From Isoetes taiwanensis (Eukaryota > Streptophyta > Lycopodiopsida > Isoetales > Isoetaceae): a stretch of DNA of 64,000 bases. Numbering within the stretch: the stretch's first letter is position 1; every line of letters begins with the position of its first letter. The notes beneath the pieces are model-generated. The model ran no database searches. It had not been told where the DNA came from and worked only from the letters and a program-made list of their open reading frames with translations. The stretch spans positions 27,335,299-27,399,298 of the forward strand of contig JAJEKV010000002.1 of the NCBI GenBank assembly GCA_021234155.1, written 5' to 3'. Made by a program: the position numbers and the translations under genes. Shown in pieces: positions 21,755 to 34,104 of the stretch.

Positions 21755-23616
21755 TGAGCCAATGGCATAAAAAAGTCTCAAATACAGGACTGTCAGAATT
21801 ACCCATACACTTCAGGTTAAATTTGTCTTATATCACGATGTCCAAGAATTACTGTACTGGCATTATAATAAAGGCACTTTAGTTTAGTTTTCATATGTCT
21901 GGGAAAGAAAATGCACATGTTGCATATAGATGTGAGTAGCAGCTCTCGCATAAGCAATACTTCCCTTTACGGTAGACAACATGGGGTGAAATGGACGTCA
22001 CGTTTTGCATATAAGAGTCACATTGATGATCAAGGGCCTGTTTGTTCAGTCAAAAAATCCCAAGGAAAAACATCAGAAGCCTTCGCACGAGGAAAAAAGG
22101 TCATAAAGGCAAGAAGGTTGATACTCATAACTTATTAAGGTTTTGATTTCTGTTACAGGTCCTTCCTTCAGTATCGATGTTCATAAATATATCACCATCT
22201 CCAGTGCAAACGTTTGTCCTTCCTTTATAGGTACCAGGCTTTTTTGACATCAGCGCAGTCACAAGGCATGAGCTTCCTTCTATATCTTTATCTTGAAGTG
22301 GCGGTTCAAGAAAGATCTCAGTTATTCCATTCACAGAATATTTAATACGAGTTCTTATACAATCTGCTCCTTGATATGTGGCTGCTAGGTAAGAGGAAGC
22401 AAAGGAGTGTGAAGTAACAACTTCAAGACAAGTTATAACCATATCTATTTCTATGTCTGTGTTATCCACTTGATTAAACTGACCCCTAAGCGCTATGTTC
22501 TAGAGTTCTTCTTTACCAGACCTATCTATTACCACTTCTTCCTTTACCACTTCTTGCCATTCATCATAGAGGAAGTATGATTCTGGAAGCTGGGATAGCT
22601 ATGTGGTGGATTTGGAGCATGATTCTAAAAAGGCTCGAAAGCAGCAAGAGTATCTTAGCAAGAGTAATAGAAAAGGATACTGTCAAATTATCTGGTATTT
22701 CTTATTCCATATATCGAGAATGTATTTCTTATGGCTTTATTTATTGCTGGATACTCAAATATATTTGTGCTTCTTGAATGTTGACATTGGATTCCTAGCA
22801 AAGTTTTAAGGTAGCCATCTTCTTGCCATAACTTTCAGGTCCATCTTCCTGCCATTGGCATGTCTATCACAAAATACTTAGATTAAATTGAGAATGTGTT
22901 TGTTTTGTTCACTGCAGTTGCAAATCTTCTCTCATGGTGTCTTTTGCAACATGTTTTATTGATTATCCATAGCTTCCAGGTAATAGCTTGAAACCATTCA
23001 ATAGAATGTATTTGAAGCTTCTGAGCTCTGTTCCATTTTGTTCTATGATCTTTTGTCTATTCTTCATTTTTCCATCAATTTAGTATGAATAGAGAATGTA
23101 TAGAAGATATCCTTTTATGTTCTATATGATGCCACAGCCAGTGAGCACCTAAGCGGATTATTTGCAAGATGTAAACCACATCACTTGGTATGTCTCAGTC
23201 TGCCACCTAAGCAACATTTTAGAGACCCATTTTACATATTAGGACTTCTGTATGATTTCATGAATTCTTATTACTGTAAATGATGTATATACAATAAATA
23301 CTATCATTCAAGATCGTGCATTTTCCTGTTGGGATCTGCAAGTGCACTTTCATGCAAATATCAAGAGTGCAATACATGCATATTAGTCACCTTATACTTC
23401 GTTTGAGAAACTGGTCTATTTCCAATAATGCTTTGCTATTGTTGCAGGTCATGCGGCCCATTATTCCTCCAGTCAAATGGCTGCAACTTCATATTTGGGC
23501 ACGCTATATGGGATATTCAAACCCAATCATTCTCTCATCTTTTCAATTGATAAGAAGTATGATGAGATGGAATGCAACATTCATGTCATGGCAATGATAG
23601 TTTTGGCTACTGAGAT
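21755..23616. other. Anonymous sequence
   Basis: A minus-strand frame of 114 codons (22125-22469) is open and protein-like but unrecognised. A possible splice acceptor (TATTGTTGCAG) near 23447 precedes a short open stretch. Nothing here is supported as a gene. Confidence 0.35.
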
Positions 23617-23631
23617 ATGTCGGCAGGAATG

Positions 23632-24762
23632 GAGCCGTTGACGTTTCTTGGCGCCTGCGGTTAGGGCGGCGGCGGCAGGGAGAGGTCGCCCCTCTTTCCT
23701 GGCTTCCGGCACTGCTGCAACACAATCGATTCAATCCTAAGGCATCCCAGCGGCTAGCAGAGACTAGGCAAAGAGTTTTTTGGGGCCAAGGCTTTCATCA
23801 CGGGCTGTAAATTTGAGGTTTCAGAAGAATCTTCAGGGCGGGTTCTTGAATTCTCAGGTAAACCACTAACGTGGTATTTCATTCTAATGCTCTTGGCATT
23901 ATAATCTTTCTTGCAAAGATTACACTGAAACAGCGCAAAGGCTTATAAGGTGGAATGAAATTTTGAGAGTCCTTGAACAGAGAGGCTTCCTAGCCTGTAA
24001 ATTTAGCAGTCCTTATTGTTATACAGAGCCTAGAAAATCATTGCCTATTTTCGTCATCTCTTTCTCCTGTTCTTTCTTACTAGCAAGAAAGGTACAGATT
24101 CCACAAGATTTGATCAGAATCTTTCTTTCAAGTCAGGAGGTTTGCTGTAAGATTTCTGGAAGTACGAGGTCTGAATCGAAGAGGTAAAATACTGTACGGC
24201 AGGGCAGAAAATAGCTTGTTCAAGATCTGAATCTTGACTTAAATTTCTATAAATCATGATGCTATCTCATGTATTTCATACTTGAATAGCTGCTCAAGTA
24301 CTGATGCTTGAGGGTAGATTTTGGTACTAATAAGCCAATCTACATGTTTCCATTCTAAGTACTGACACGCTTGGAATAGGATCACTCGATACTGCTATGT
24401 CGAGTTGTATGGAATTTGATGCTACATTGATGCAGTGTACAGAAATTTGGAGCTCAGCAGTGAGCAGGGCCATGTGACTTCCTTCATTTCTCATTCTTTT
24501 GGATTTCTTGCTATGATCCTTCCGATATTGAAGGATTTTTTCGGGAGCTCTATTTCCTAGCATCATCTTGGTTGTTCTGGTTACCTTATGGGAGGATTTT
24601 ATGTGCTTATTGTGTACTTGCTTATAGAGCAGAATAAGTTTGGAGCACATAAAGGATGAAGATGTTGAGATTACTCCTATAGTAATCCTTTTTGTGTTTA
24701 AAACATTGTACTTCTTATTTCATATAATATAAAAATTCCGTTCTCTCAAAAAAAAAAAAAAA
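23632..24762 (+). mobile_element. Retroposed sequence with poly-A tail and target duplication
   Basis: 1131 bp ending in about 16 A's. It is flanked by 15-bp direct repeats ATGTCGGCAGGAATG (23617-23631) and ATGTCGGCAGCAATG (24763-24777), with one mismatch. Immediately downstream a tandem copy of the flank (from about 24827) gives the uninterrupted site. The 5' part is GC-rich with CGG/CAGG runs, like a 5' UTR, and no long frame is present. It could be a processed pseudogene of an unidentified transcript or a LINE-mobilised non-coding RNA. Confidence 0.8.
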
Positions 24763-24912
24763 ATGTCGGCAGCAATGAGGATTGATGTGCATTCAAAAAA
24801 AGGGTGTGCTCTTCAACACTATGATTTTTTTTGGCTACTGAAATATGTCGGTAGCAATGAAGACTGATTTGCATTCAAAAAAAGGGTACGCTCTTCAACA
24901 CTAGGATTTTTT
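24763..24912 (+). repeat. About 82-bp tandem duplication, first copy split by the retroposon
   Basis: The word ATGTCGG(C/T)AGCAATGA and the following GCATTCAAAAAAAGGGT and CTCTTCAACACTA occur at 24763 and 24845. The left end of the first copy (TTTTGGCTACTGAGAT) lies at 23601-23616, on the other side of the insertion. Confidence 0.85.
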
Positions 24913-27391
24913 TCTTGGGTTCACCATTTTCCATATCAATGATACGGTTTTAAAAATTGGGTAGGACAAGCTCTGCTTTTTTTTTAGCTTTTTAATGGTT
25001 TGTCTCTTGAAATGTTCTTAGCATGTTTGGAAATAGTTATGCCACATCTTTTGTTTCATTGTTTTGATAACTTGAATATCTGAATTGAATCTGATGGTTG
25101 CGACCAGCGCATGTGTTTTAGCTTCATTAATAGGCTCCATGCAACTAATTATGTGGCAATCTACACATTTTCTGCCATGTTTGCTTGCCGCTATTTGTTT
25201 CCATGCATGCAATAGGAAAACATTTCTAGAAGAGTCCCTGGCAGTGCATGTCGTTTCTGCCTCATGCGATTTGAGGGCCCATCTGTCATGCGTTTGGTGG
25301 CTAGGTTTGGATTATGCTTATTTTACCGCTTTGGACCTCATTCTGAGAGTTTCAACAGGCCTCTCTTTATTCATGATGACCTCCATTCTAAACTTAACTT
25401 GATTATGTATGGAAATTTGAGGCTAAATTACTGCTTTGTTTCTTAGTTCCATATGCAAATCATTGTTTATCTTTCTGCAATACATGTAAATTGCCCATCT
25501 TATATTTTGTTTTTGAGAGATGAGATTGTTTCTAATAATGTTTTGAATGCATACAGAGAAATTGGGACTAAATCAAATATTCTGTTGGATGATATATATG
25601 CATACCTAGGCTTTCAGATTTTGGTTTTTGAAGGCATACTTCACCACGTGATCAAGGTTCTATCCAAGTCAAGGACAATGGTAAGTTAGTATATTCAAGA
25701 AAGTAAATATATTCTTAGTTAATATTAGGTCTGATTCTCTCTCCAGGTTCACTTGGATCAACTTGGATCAACGATGAGTTATTATAGAGCAACATATAGA
25801 GCTTTGGAGTTATTGTCAGAGACTGATATGGCACCTTAAGTTTGTTTGCTGAAGATTGAATGTTAAGGTACTTTACTGCACCGGAGTTTTATAGGGTGCC
25901 CACCAGCATGGTTGTTTGAGTTCTGGTAACTCAGAATGTTACTACAGAACCAATCTGTCTTTTTAACAGCTCAAGACATCATTGTTTAGCTATTCTTGAC
26001 ATTATGGGGAAAAGATAGAACAAGTAATGCCATGTTTATTTGGGTCTTGAAAATAACACTGACAAAAACTCATAGCATGGCCTATACCAACATAGTGTAT
26101 TTTAAACATCAAGCAACTGTCAAAAAATTATCTCTATGGCACATCAGTCATGTTCTTTAATCACGTGAGCTATTGGAAACTTAAAAGTCAACTATTGGAA
26201 TACTCTGATTTTTCCCCTGATGTGTACGCAATCAAACACTAACAAATTCATAATGAAACGGCCCAATTAAAAAGCTAAAAGACCATGATAGAACCAAACA
26301 AAAGTTTATTACTGTATGCTTTAAGCAAAGGTACGCTCCACAAGCCATTCAAATGGCAGACCATATTCATCTTCTTTTGAGAGCAGTATTATCACTCACC
26401 AAATCGTTCATGCTTTCTCAAGTCATAGGGCACTGCATATATAAGATTAATGGGTTTTCCCTGCTTAGTCAACTAATCTTAAAAGACTAAGTAAGTCTCA
26501 ATCTCATAATCAGAGGCCTAATCGATTTGGCATATTCAACAGGTAAGAATCTAAATCTCAACATACATTGCAACCCTATGGGTGCATAAATTTCACAAGC
26601 TTTATGAAGTGCAACACTCGCTTTGTTGTAGCTACAACCCGGTACATAATAAACTTAAAATAAGGTTAAATGACGTCATTCACAACCAGTGTTATCGGGC
26701 TTTAACAACAATGTTTTTTGGTATTCTTAGATAGATCAAGCATACCCATGCAATTTGCACTCACTTACTTTTCTCAACCTATGATAGTCGATGGTAGCGG
26801 TGGGTCTTTGTGACTTTGGGTGATTACCATATGCCAATGGCCTAACCACCTACCTACTTGAGTATATATTTATTATGCATCCTTCTATTACTTTTAAAAG
26901 CATAGATGTTGATCATGAATACAGTCAATTGGAGGAGTCTTCTCCTTTGAATTAAACATGCACATTCAACATATTCCTTCCCAATTTGAGTCTTAGTCCA
27001 GACCACGATGTTTTTTATAGTACATTCAGGTTCAATGTTCAGATTATAAGCTTTTGTACTTGGTTGAACATAACATAATCAAGTTCAAGTCCTAAATACC
27101 ACCTACACAAAATCTATATATTGAACTCTATGTCAATGAATCTTAAAAAGCTCCTCTACATTAACCTTACCCCTGTAAGCCACCTTCTCTATTTTAGCCA
27201 ACAATCAAAGAACCACATTCAAAATATTACTAAGCCCGGCAACGCCTTGATATTACAACCTTGATATATACCTTCTTCAAGTTATGGTTCCCAAGGTCTT
27301 TATTGGCACGAAGGTGTTGGAGTTACACCTAAATCAAAACTCCCGTGCCTAGGAGGCACCTTAAAAACTCACATTGTGTTAGAATACACGT
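24913..27391. other. Anonymous AT-rich sequence
   Basis: Open stretches at 25085-25402 and 25453-25689 lack recognisable domains. 26000-27390 has no frame of note. No repeat of other parts of the window was seen. Confidence 0.4.
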
Positions 27392-27396
27392 CAAAG

Positions 27397-27600
27397 AGGG
27401 TAAGCAGTTGCTATATTTAGAATCCATTTTGGGCCGGCATTCTGTATCAGACGAGTGACAATTAATGTCCAATCATTTTGTATCCCGTTCTTTTAATTTT
27501 GTAGGTGGCTTGTGTGGTCAAGGGGAGCTGTACTGGACCAAGTCTGTGACAATGCTGATTGTGGGTGCCCTTTCCACTCTAGTTGCCTTGTGGAGTGATT
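27397..27600 (+). pseudogene. FANCL: FANCL RING exon fragment (copy B1, first)
   Basis: Starts at the donor-like GGGTAAGCAG. After the TTTTGTAG acceptor-like site it contains the exon with DQVCDNAD(C) and PFHSSC, ending at GTGGAGTGA. The preceding CGICYAY exon is missing in this copy. One GCAGA is deleted relative to the other copies, shifting the frame. Confidence 0.65.
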
Positions 27601-27743
27601 ACATTCAATAACTACTACTAGAGAGTATGCTCATCTTTGACAATTTAATTGTTACCTGTGGATAGTCTTTTAATACTAATCTCCATTTTAAGTGATTACA
27701 GTCAATAACTACTACTAGAGAGTATACTACTACTACGACAAGT

Positions 27744-27810
27744 CTTATGCTCCTCAAACATCTGCACTTGTTCAGGGAGTTTCTCAAAGTCCATGACCTC
27801 AACTTCTTGT
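27744..27810 (+). pseudogene. Captured P450 exon fragment (copy B1)
   Basis: Two blocks identical to exon 1 of the P450 pseudogene: CTTATGCTCCTCAAA (27744-27758, as at 55437-55451) and a 38-bp block from CAGGGAGTTTCTC to AACTTCTTGT (27773-27810, as at 55495-55532). The 43 bp between them in the P450 are replaced by 14 bp here. The second block encodes REFLKVHDLNFL in the P450. It is followed directly by a copy of the FANCL acceptor and exon. Confidence 0.85.
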
Positions 27811-27825
27811 TCTTTTAATTTTGTA

Positions 27826-27925
27826 GGTGGCTTGTGTGGTCAAGCAGAGGGGAGCTGTACCGGACCAAGTCTGTGACAATGCTAATTGTGGGTGCCCTTT
27901 CCACTCTAGTTGCCTTGTGGAGTGA
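27826..27925 (+). pseudogene. FANCL: FANCL RING exon fragment (copy B1, second)
   Basis: A second copy of the exon GTGGCTTGTG...GTGGAGTGA within the same unit, after the P450 piece. It encodes DQVCDNANCGCPFHSSC and VEW before a stop in the same frame. The CPYC half of the RING is absent. Confidence 0.7.
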
Positions 27926-30900
27926 TTACAGTCAATAACTACTACTAGAGAGTATGCTCATCTTTGACAGTTTAATTGTTACCTGTGGATAGTCTTTTAA
28001 TACTAATCTCCATTGTAAGTGATTACAGTCAATAACTACTACTAGAGAGTATGCTCATCTTTGACAGTTTAATTGTTACCTGTGGCTAGTCTTTAAATAC
28101 TAATCTCCATTGTAGACCATTTAATGTTCTGTTTGAAAATTGCCCATATTGTTCATATCCCATGGCCGTGAAAAGTTTTATTTGATAATGGATTTCTTGT
28201 TTTGTTTCCCAAAATATCCCAATATTACCTGTTAAATTGCAGTTTGGTCTATTTCCAATATATCCTAACATTGTTAAATTGCAATTTGATCTATTCCCAA
28301 TATATCCTAACATTATTTTGGCGAGTCACTTAAATTTGGATAGATAAATCTATTGTACTACGAAAAAGGAATAGTTATGCTAAGCAAGGACTAAAAGAAG
28401 GTATAGAAAGATGTTGTGAAGACAAGAGAGTTCTTTATTGTTTCCATGTTGAAATAACATCTAAACAACTATTGTACAAACACAAAGATCTCTTGGCAAC
28501 TGGCTGTTTGATAAATTAGCGCAATAGTCACTATCGACGTTTCTAGAAGATTTGTTTTCACATTCATACCACGTAACATAGAAGATTGTTTTCACATACT
28601 CCACAACACATAACCATAGGAGATTGTCTGGGAAACAAGCGCTTTTTTATTTATCTTTGCTAAGTATCACTTGTCTACATTTGCAAAAGTTAGCTAGCAA
28701 CCTTTCTTTAATAATTTACAGGTTGTACTGCCATTCACAAGTAGTCATTAATTATGTTAATTATCGATATACAAGAAGATCTATATCTAGATCCAAATAA
28801 GTTGTAATGATTCAGGTAGTGGTACAGTTTGTACAACGGCATCCTCTGCTTTGGCATCATCTGCAAACAAATAGCAATAAAAAAGTGCAGGAATAAAGCC
28901 TTTGTATTAGTGCAGGATGAGAGTTCTGGTATACCACCTCAAAGCAAGCATTATAGAAGTCTGTTTTAAATGATGCACACCATGACATCCCAAACTCTGC
29001 TTCATTATGCCCATCTGCAAAATGTTCTCATTGTAGGGCATTCACTGAAAATAGTAAATAAATGGTGGATTCCAGGTCAATGGATTTTATTAAATTCAAA
29101 TACAGTAACATGTTGGATCTAGTATGGCTGGTTCCCACTCCACAGATCCCGATGCAACAAACAGGGCCTTATGTCAAGTCCTCCTAATATTGAAGAAAGT
29201 TGTTTCAAAAGTCTCCTCGTCGCAAATAGTTCACACCATCGGTCATGGAATTCTCAAATGTATGTTATAATGTAATTTATTCTATGTATATGGAGCCAAG
29301 CTTTACCCTTTCCATATAGGGCACTATCTCCATACTCCTTCTTGGCAAGTTCCAGTTGATATCCAAGCCTGTGATCTGCAAAGAATGTTACCCAAACTTC
29401 TGTCCAAGAATTTGGCTGAGGCGTGATGCTATTACACTAGCTAATTGAACCAATCTTGTGAGATATGCACAATGAGACTCATCCTATGCATGGCATACTA
29501 CTACTATTAAAAGGATTGTAAGTTTTAACCAACACTTCATTAATGCATCAATTGTTGTTTCCAAATTCCAGTAGACCAGTTCAATTATTTGACCATACAA
29601 CCGACTAAAGTCCATCATGCTGGTTAACATCTGTAAAAATCTTCTAGCTGTTGTACTATTCCTGCTTATCAATTATTTCTATCCAATAAGCAACACCCTG
29701 ATTTCGAGCTACCAAGACGATTTCTTCTTGCAACACATTATTTGGCTACAAGAGGGGTCCATTGTTTCCTCTTTGACAGGATTTAATGTATATAAGACTT
29801 AAAAGTAACTCGCATGTGTTGAAATCCAAAACCTTTGAAATCCTATCAAGGCCATCCCATAACACTAAACAATGCAAATAGCGGATGCGTGCAAATAAAC
29901 CATGCGACTTAAATTGACTGCCAAATCTAATAACCTGCTACTTGCACATTCCGCAAATGGAAAATCAATATAAGATTGATATATATGCAATGTTGTACTC
30001 CTGTAACTATAGGTAGATATTATGCTCAATACTTACCAACGTAAAAATAGTGTGACTTCTACTGCTCATAAGGTTGAAGTTATTTGAACCCACATGACAG
30101 TGCTCTGAAGGCAGATATTTATAAGTCAGCTTTCCTATACAACTTGTACAACAATTTTATATATGCATTAGATAAAAGATGGAAATAGATTAGTTGTAAA
30201 ATTATCACCGCATCCATGGGAATTTATAGCCTAAGCACAGCTTATACCTTCTCCTGTGGCAATCAAGCATTTACAGAGCCCTGGTTATAAAAAGCTTTAG
30301 ATCCTCCTGCCAAGCATCACTAGGCAAAACATGAAGGCAAAAGAAAATCTTAAATGTAAAGAACTGCCGAACCCCTGCTTCAAGACATCCCAGAGCCAGC
30401 ATGGCCTAGTTCTGGAAGACTGAATCTTAGTTCATGCACCTTAATCGTTCTCCTCGTTCCTGTTTGCTGTGTATCTGCGCGTTTCTTGCTTAAACCATCT
30501 GCTTTCTAACACAACCCATCAATGTTTGCGCTTGTTGTGCTGCAGTGGTAGGATGCATGCTGGTTTGCCTGTTCTAAGCAGGGGCAGTGCCGGTTAGCCA
30601 ATTTCCACGCCGGCCGCCCAGCAACACTGGCGACCGCCAGTTTACAGGGAACCGTAAGTTTGGAGCAGTTTTTGGCATATTCTGGACATATTCCAGCATA
30701 TACTTAGAATATGCCAGAAACCCACATGAGCAAGGGTTTGCCCCCCTCTAGGGGCAACCCAAAAATCAAGGAGCTCGAAATGTCTTAAGGGCACTGCATT
30801 TGACATTTCCCTCGGTTTTGGTTTGCCACAGTTAAGAAAATTGGCAAACTTGAAACCGATGCTTGTGTAGTCACACATAGAGCTTTTAGTGTATGCCAAG

Positions 30901-32114
30901 TTTTCCATCTAAACAATTTTCCAGGCACCTTTTTTTTTTTTTTTTTTTTTTAAGGCTTTCTATAATGTCAGTTGTGGCAGTTCTTGAAGGTGGTAAGAAG
31001 AATGGGTTGATTGGTGCATCAGGTTTTTTTAAAATATTTCATATTGTCAATTGATTTGGTAAAATGTACTTACTACATGGTTTACTGTCCTATTGACTCA
31101 ACTACAAAGTTGCATTATTTAATTTGTTGCTATTTGAGTAATCTGTTTGATCGCTTGCTATGTGGTGCAACTGTGTAAATTGCTTCAATTTTTGTTTTGT
31201 TAAACTATTTAGTTTTACATCTCAGCTTCAAATTTTTTTTTTTTTTTTTTTTTTTTTGAGTAGCTTCAATTTTTGGTTTGTTAAACTACTTCTTTTTACA
31301 TCTCAACTTTGTATGATGTGTTTGCTTAACATCTTACATAAACGAGAAGGATAGTGTATTTGAGGATGCTTTGACCTATGCGATCAATGTTATTCTAAGC
31401 ACATTTAACATTTAGTGGAACAACCAATGATGATTACAATGGAAATGGTGATGCTGCAGGCAGCTATGCCTGCTGATAACTTTGTAACATTTTTTACTTT
31501 AATCTTGTTTGTATATAAAAGTTCTTTAAGCAAACTTGACGGTTGATAGCTTTGTAACATTTGCTACTTTACATTTCCTTTTTATATAACAATGTTATGA
31601 GCAAACTCGTATCATGCAACATGCAAACACGTATCCGGCAAGATGTTTTATATTTCTTTTATTAAAAGATCTATTTTTTTAACGTTTTTTTTTTTGCAAC
31701 GCATTTCATCGTTCATTAGAAGAAAACAGCTACCTTTGTAATGCTTTTTGATCATGATTAAACAATCCCATTGGAGATAGATATGGTAAACTTCCTCAAG
31801 GCCTTTCTGAAAAATTATAATGTTTTGCTATTTAGATGCACCTATTGCGCAGTTTCTCTGACTTAAGTGGAGGACTATTACAGGAGTCACGGCAATAGTT
31901 GATTGGCCCTTCCATGTAGGGGCGTGTGTCTGCCATCTTCCTTTTTAGTTATAGACTATTTGGTGCATGGTCGTCGTTAAGCTTGGGTAGTGCCATTTTG
32001 ATGTTTCGATGTTTGTTGTGACATGGATGCTCGTTATCAGGTTGCCACTGCTCGTTATCAATAACAGTTGATCCTTTATCTCCTCAGTCATTACCAGAGT
32101 ATGTATATTGCAAT

Positions 32115-33280
32115 GTGGAGTTGCCCTGGGCACTGTTGTATGGTCTCCGGCCTTTCCCACATGCATCCCCTTTTCTCACAGGAGTGTTGCGGGCTTGGGA
32201 TCATGTGCGTGTGCTCTTTCAGCTAGATTATGCCTCAGTTTATCACCACTCTTCTCCTTTCTTGTGGGTTCCTTTACCCCCTGCACATTTGCCCTTGGCG
32301 CCATCGTGCATGCTTTCGGACCTTGAGCCCGTTGGAGGCGAAGCTGTGTGCTCACCTTGGAGGATTGGTATTGGGGTGGTCGGCTAGCTTGGGGGAGTTC
32401 TTTTCGAGCTCGCTTTTCGCCTGAGGGCGTGGCCAGGGCTATCTGGGAGCACGTGGCAGGGAGTATTCCTCTACACATACCTATAGTCCCTCAGGATGAT
32501 GTGGTGGTGCAGGTTTGGAAGGTTCATCCGGATGTTGTGTCTTCTTGCTTTGTGCGGTCTTCTTACCGGGTGCTGGCTATTCATGACACACTTGCCCCTT
32601 CGGGCAAGTGGTCTCTGCGACTTCCTGGTTCTCGATGGCTTCGGTTTGGGCGTGGACATGGAGCTCACTTCCCCACCGAAGGTTAGGGTGCTTACGTGGC
32701 GGTGGTGCAATTTATGTATCGGGGTGAATGCCCTTGTGAGTCGGTTTAGGCCAGGTGTGAGCCCTCTCGCCCTTGTTGTGGCCTTCATCGTGAGAGGCTG
32801 TGGAGCATTGTCCGGTTTTATGCCCTCACTTGCGGTGCGTGGGATTGGGTTAGGGCTCACATTCACGTGTGAGATTGACTAGCCGCCAGCTTTCGCTTCA
32901 TGTGTATCCCGGTGCTTGGCCGCTCTTGCGACAAAGAAGCCTTGCATCTGTCGTGGCTTGGTTGGTGTGGCTGATTTGGGCGGCGGCGGTTGTGGATCTT
33001 TCGGGGGGATTCACCGCCCGCGGCCTCTCGATTCCTCGACTCAGGTACAAGCTATTTCAAAGCTTTCTGGTGTTCCCGGGAGTAGTAGAGCGGAAGTTTG
33101 CCATTTGGCGGGACTTCTTGGGTGTTGTAGATGGTGATGGTCGGTTTGTACAGCAGTAGAGTTGCAGTTTTTTTGTGAGTTTGTTGTGGAGTGTCGAGGT
33201 ATCGCTGTCTCTTTGGGGCAGTTCTCCTTCCTCCTCATTCTTTTAATATATTGATGACACAGTTCTTCAAAAAAAAAAAA
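32115..33280 (+). mobile_element. 5'-truncated LINE with poly-A tail
   Basis: An insertion relative to copies A (3318/3319) and C (45190), ending CAGTTCTTC followed by about 13 A's. Frames include PPKVRVLTWRW (about 32680-32705) and, after frame changes, E-x3-HCPVLCPHLRC (about 32800-32850), the usual end of the plant LINE reverse transcriptase (zf-RVT type zinc-binding region). A second copy of its last 265 bp is at 40486. No long target duplication is visible. It is degenerate and not functional. Confidence 0.8.
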
Positions 33281-33383
33281 ATATCACATATACAAATTCA
33301 TTGAACACTTCTCTAAATTTCTTTTTTGGATATCTAAGACTTGTTACTCTTTCTAATTCAGATATAGATTTTTTTGGATCAGT

Positions 33384-33773
33384 GATGTCTGTAGCACCAC
33401 TTCGGAAGAAGCTGAATGAAAATATCAGAAAGTGGTACTTGGTTTAGAATATCAGTAAGATTCCTAAGAAAATTGGATGTATCTGCATTCTTTATGCAGG
33501 AGAAACATTGCACATGAGGACTTGAGTGCAGATTGTGGTATATGCTATGCATATCATATCAAAGAGGGTAAGCAGTTGCTATATTTAGAATCCATTCTGG
33601 GCCTGGCATTCTGTTTCAGACGAGTGACAATTAATGTCCAATCATTTTGTATCCCGTTCTTTTAATTTTGTAGGTGGCTTGTGTGTGGTCAAGCGGGAGG
33701 GAGTCAGATCTTGGACCAAGTCTGTGACAATGCTAATTGTGGGTGCCCTTTCCAATCTAGTTGCCTTGTGGAG
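33384..33773 (+). pseudogene. FANCL: FANCL-like exon fragments (copy B2)
   Basis: Same order as copy A: PLRKKLNENIRKW, then DLSADCGICYAYHIKEG (about 33520-33567), donor-like GTAAG, acceptor-like TTTTGTAG and the RING exon. In this copy the RING exon differs by small indels near 33680-33715 (GTGTGTGGTCAAGCGGGAGG) that break the frame. Confidence 0.72.
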
Positions 33774-33921
33774 TGATTACATTCAATAACTACTACTAGA
33801 GAGTATGCTCATCTTTGACAATTTAATTGTTACCTGTGGATAGTCTTTTAATACTAATCTCCATTTTAAGTGATTACAGTCAATAACTACTAGTAGAGAG
33901 TATACTACTACTACGACAAGT

Positions 33922-33988
33922 CTTATGCTCCTCAAACATCTGCACTTTTTCAGGGAGTTTCTCAAAGTCCATGACCTCAACTTCTTGT
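33922..33988 (+). pseudogene. Captured P450 exon fragment (copy B2)
   Basis: Same two P450 blocks as at 27744-27810. The 38-bp block (33951-33988) is identical to 55495-55532. Confidence 0.85.
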
Positions 33989-34002
33989 TCTTTTAATTTT
34001 GT

Positions 34003-34104
34003 AGGTGGCTTGTGTGGTCAAGCAGAGGGGAGCTGTACCGGACCAAGTCTGTCACAATGCTAATTGTGGGTGCCCTTTCCACTCTAGTTGCCTTGTGGAG
34101 TGAT
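34003..34104 (+). pseudogene. FANCL: FANCL RING exon fragment (copy B2, second)
   Basis: Second RING-exon copy of this unit. GTCACAATGC replaces GTGACAATGC, so the Asp of CDN becomes His. Confidence 0.65.

Larger units (their letters stand above)
27392..31740 (+). repeat. 5-kb FANCL/P450-fragment repeat, copy B1
   Basis: Begins TCAAAGAGGGTAAGCAG inside the FANCL-like part. 27595-30005 matches 33773-36272 and, with interruptions, 45682-51790. 30005-31740 matches 51790-54470. A 97-bp unit starting GTGATTACA is tandemly repeated (27595, 27692 partial, 27922, 28019). A 40-bp unit around CAATATATCCTAACATT is doubled at about 28200-28315. In the other repeat copies the boundaries are set by different insertions. 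Confidence 0.85.

Noticed and set aside
28086-28313. Minus-strand frame with doubled MLGYIGNR motif, repeated at 34264 and 46016
   Set aside because: The doubling comes from a 40-bp DNA tandem repeat in the 5-kb unit. No independent evidence of coding.
31225-31262. 27-nt poly-T run with doubled AGCTTCAA in copy B1, absent from copy C
   Set aside because: It could be a tiny reverse-oriented retroposition with target duplication, but replication slippage of a homopolymer explains it equally well.
32496-32882. 128-codon plus-strand and 131-codon minus-strand frames
   Set aside because: They fall inside the degenerate LINE. Only parts in shifting plus-strand frames resemble the LINE product, so neither long frame is a gene.
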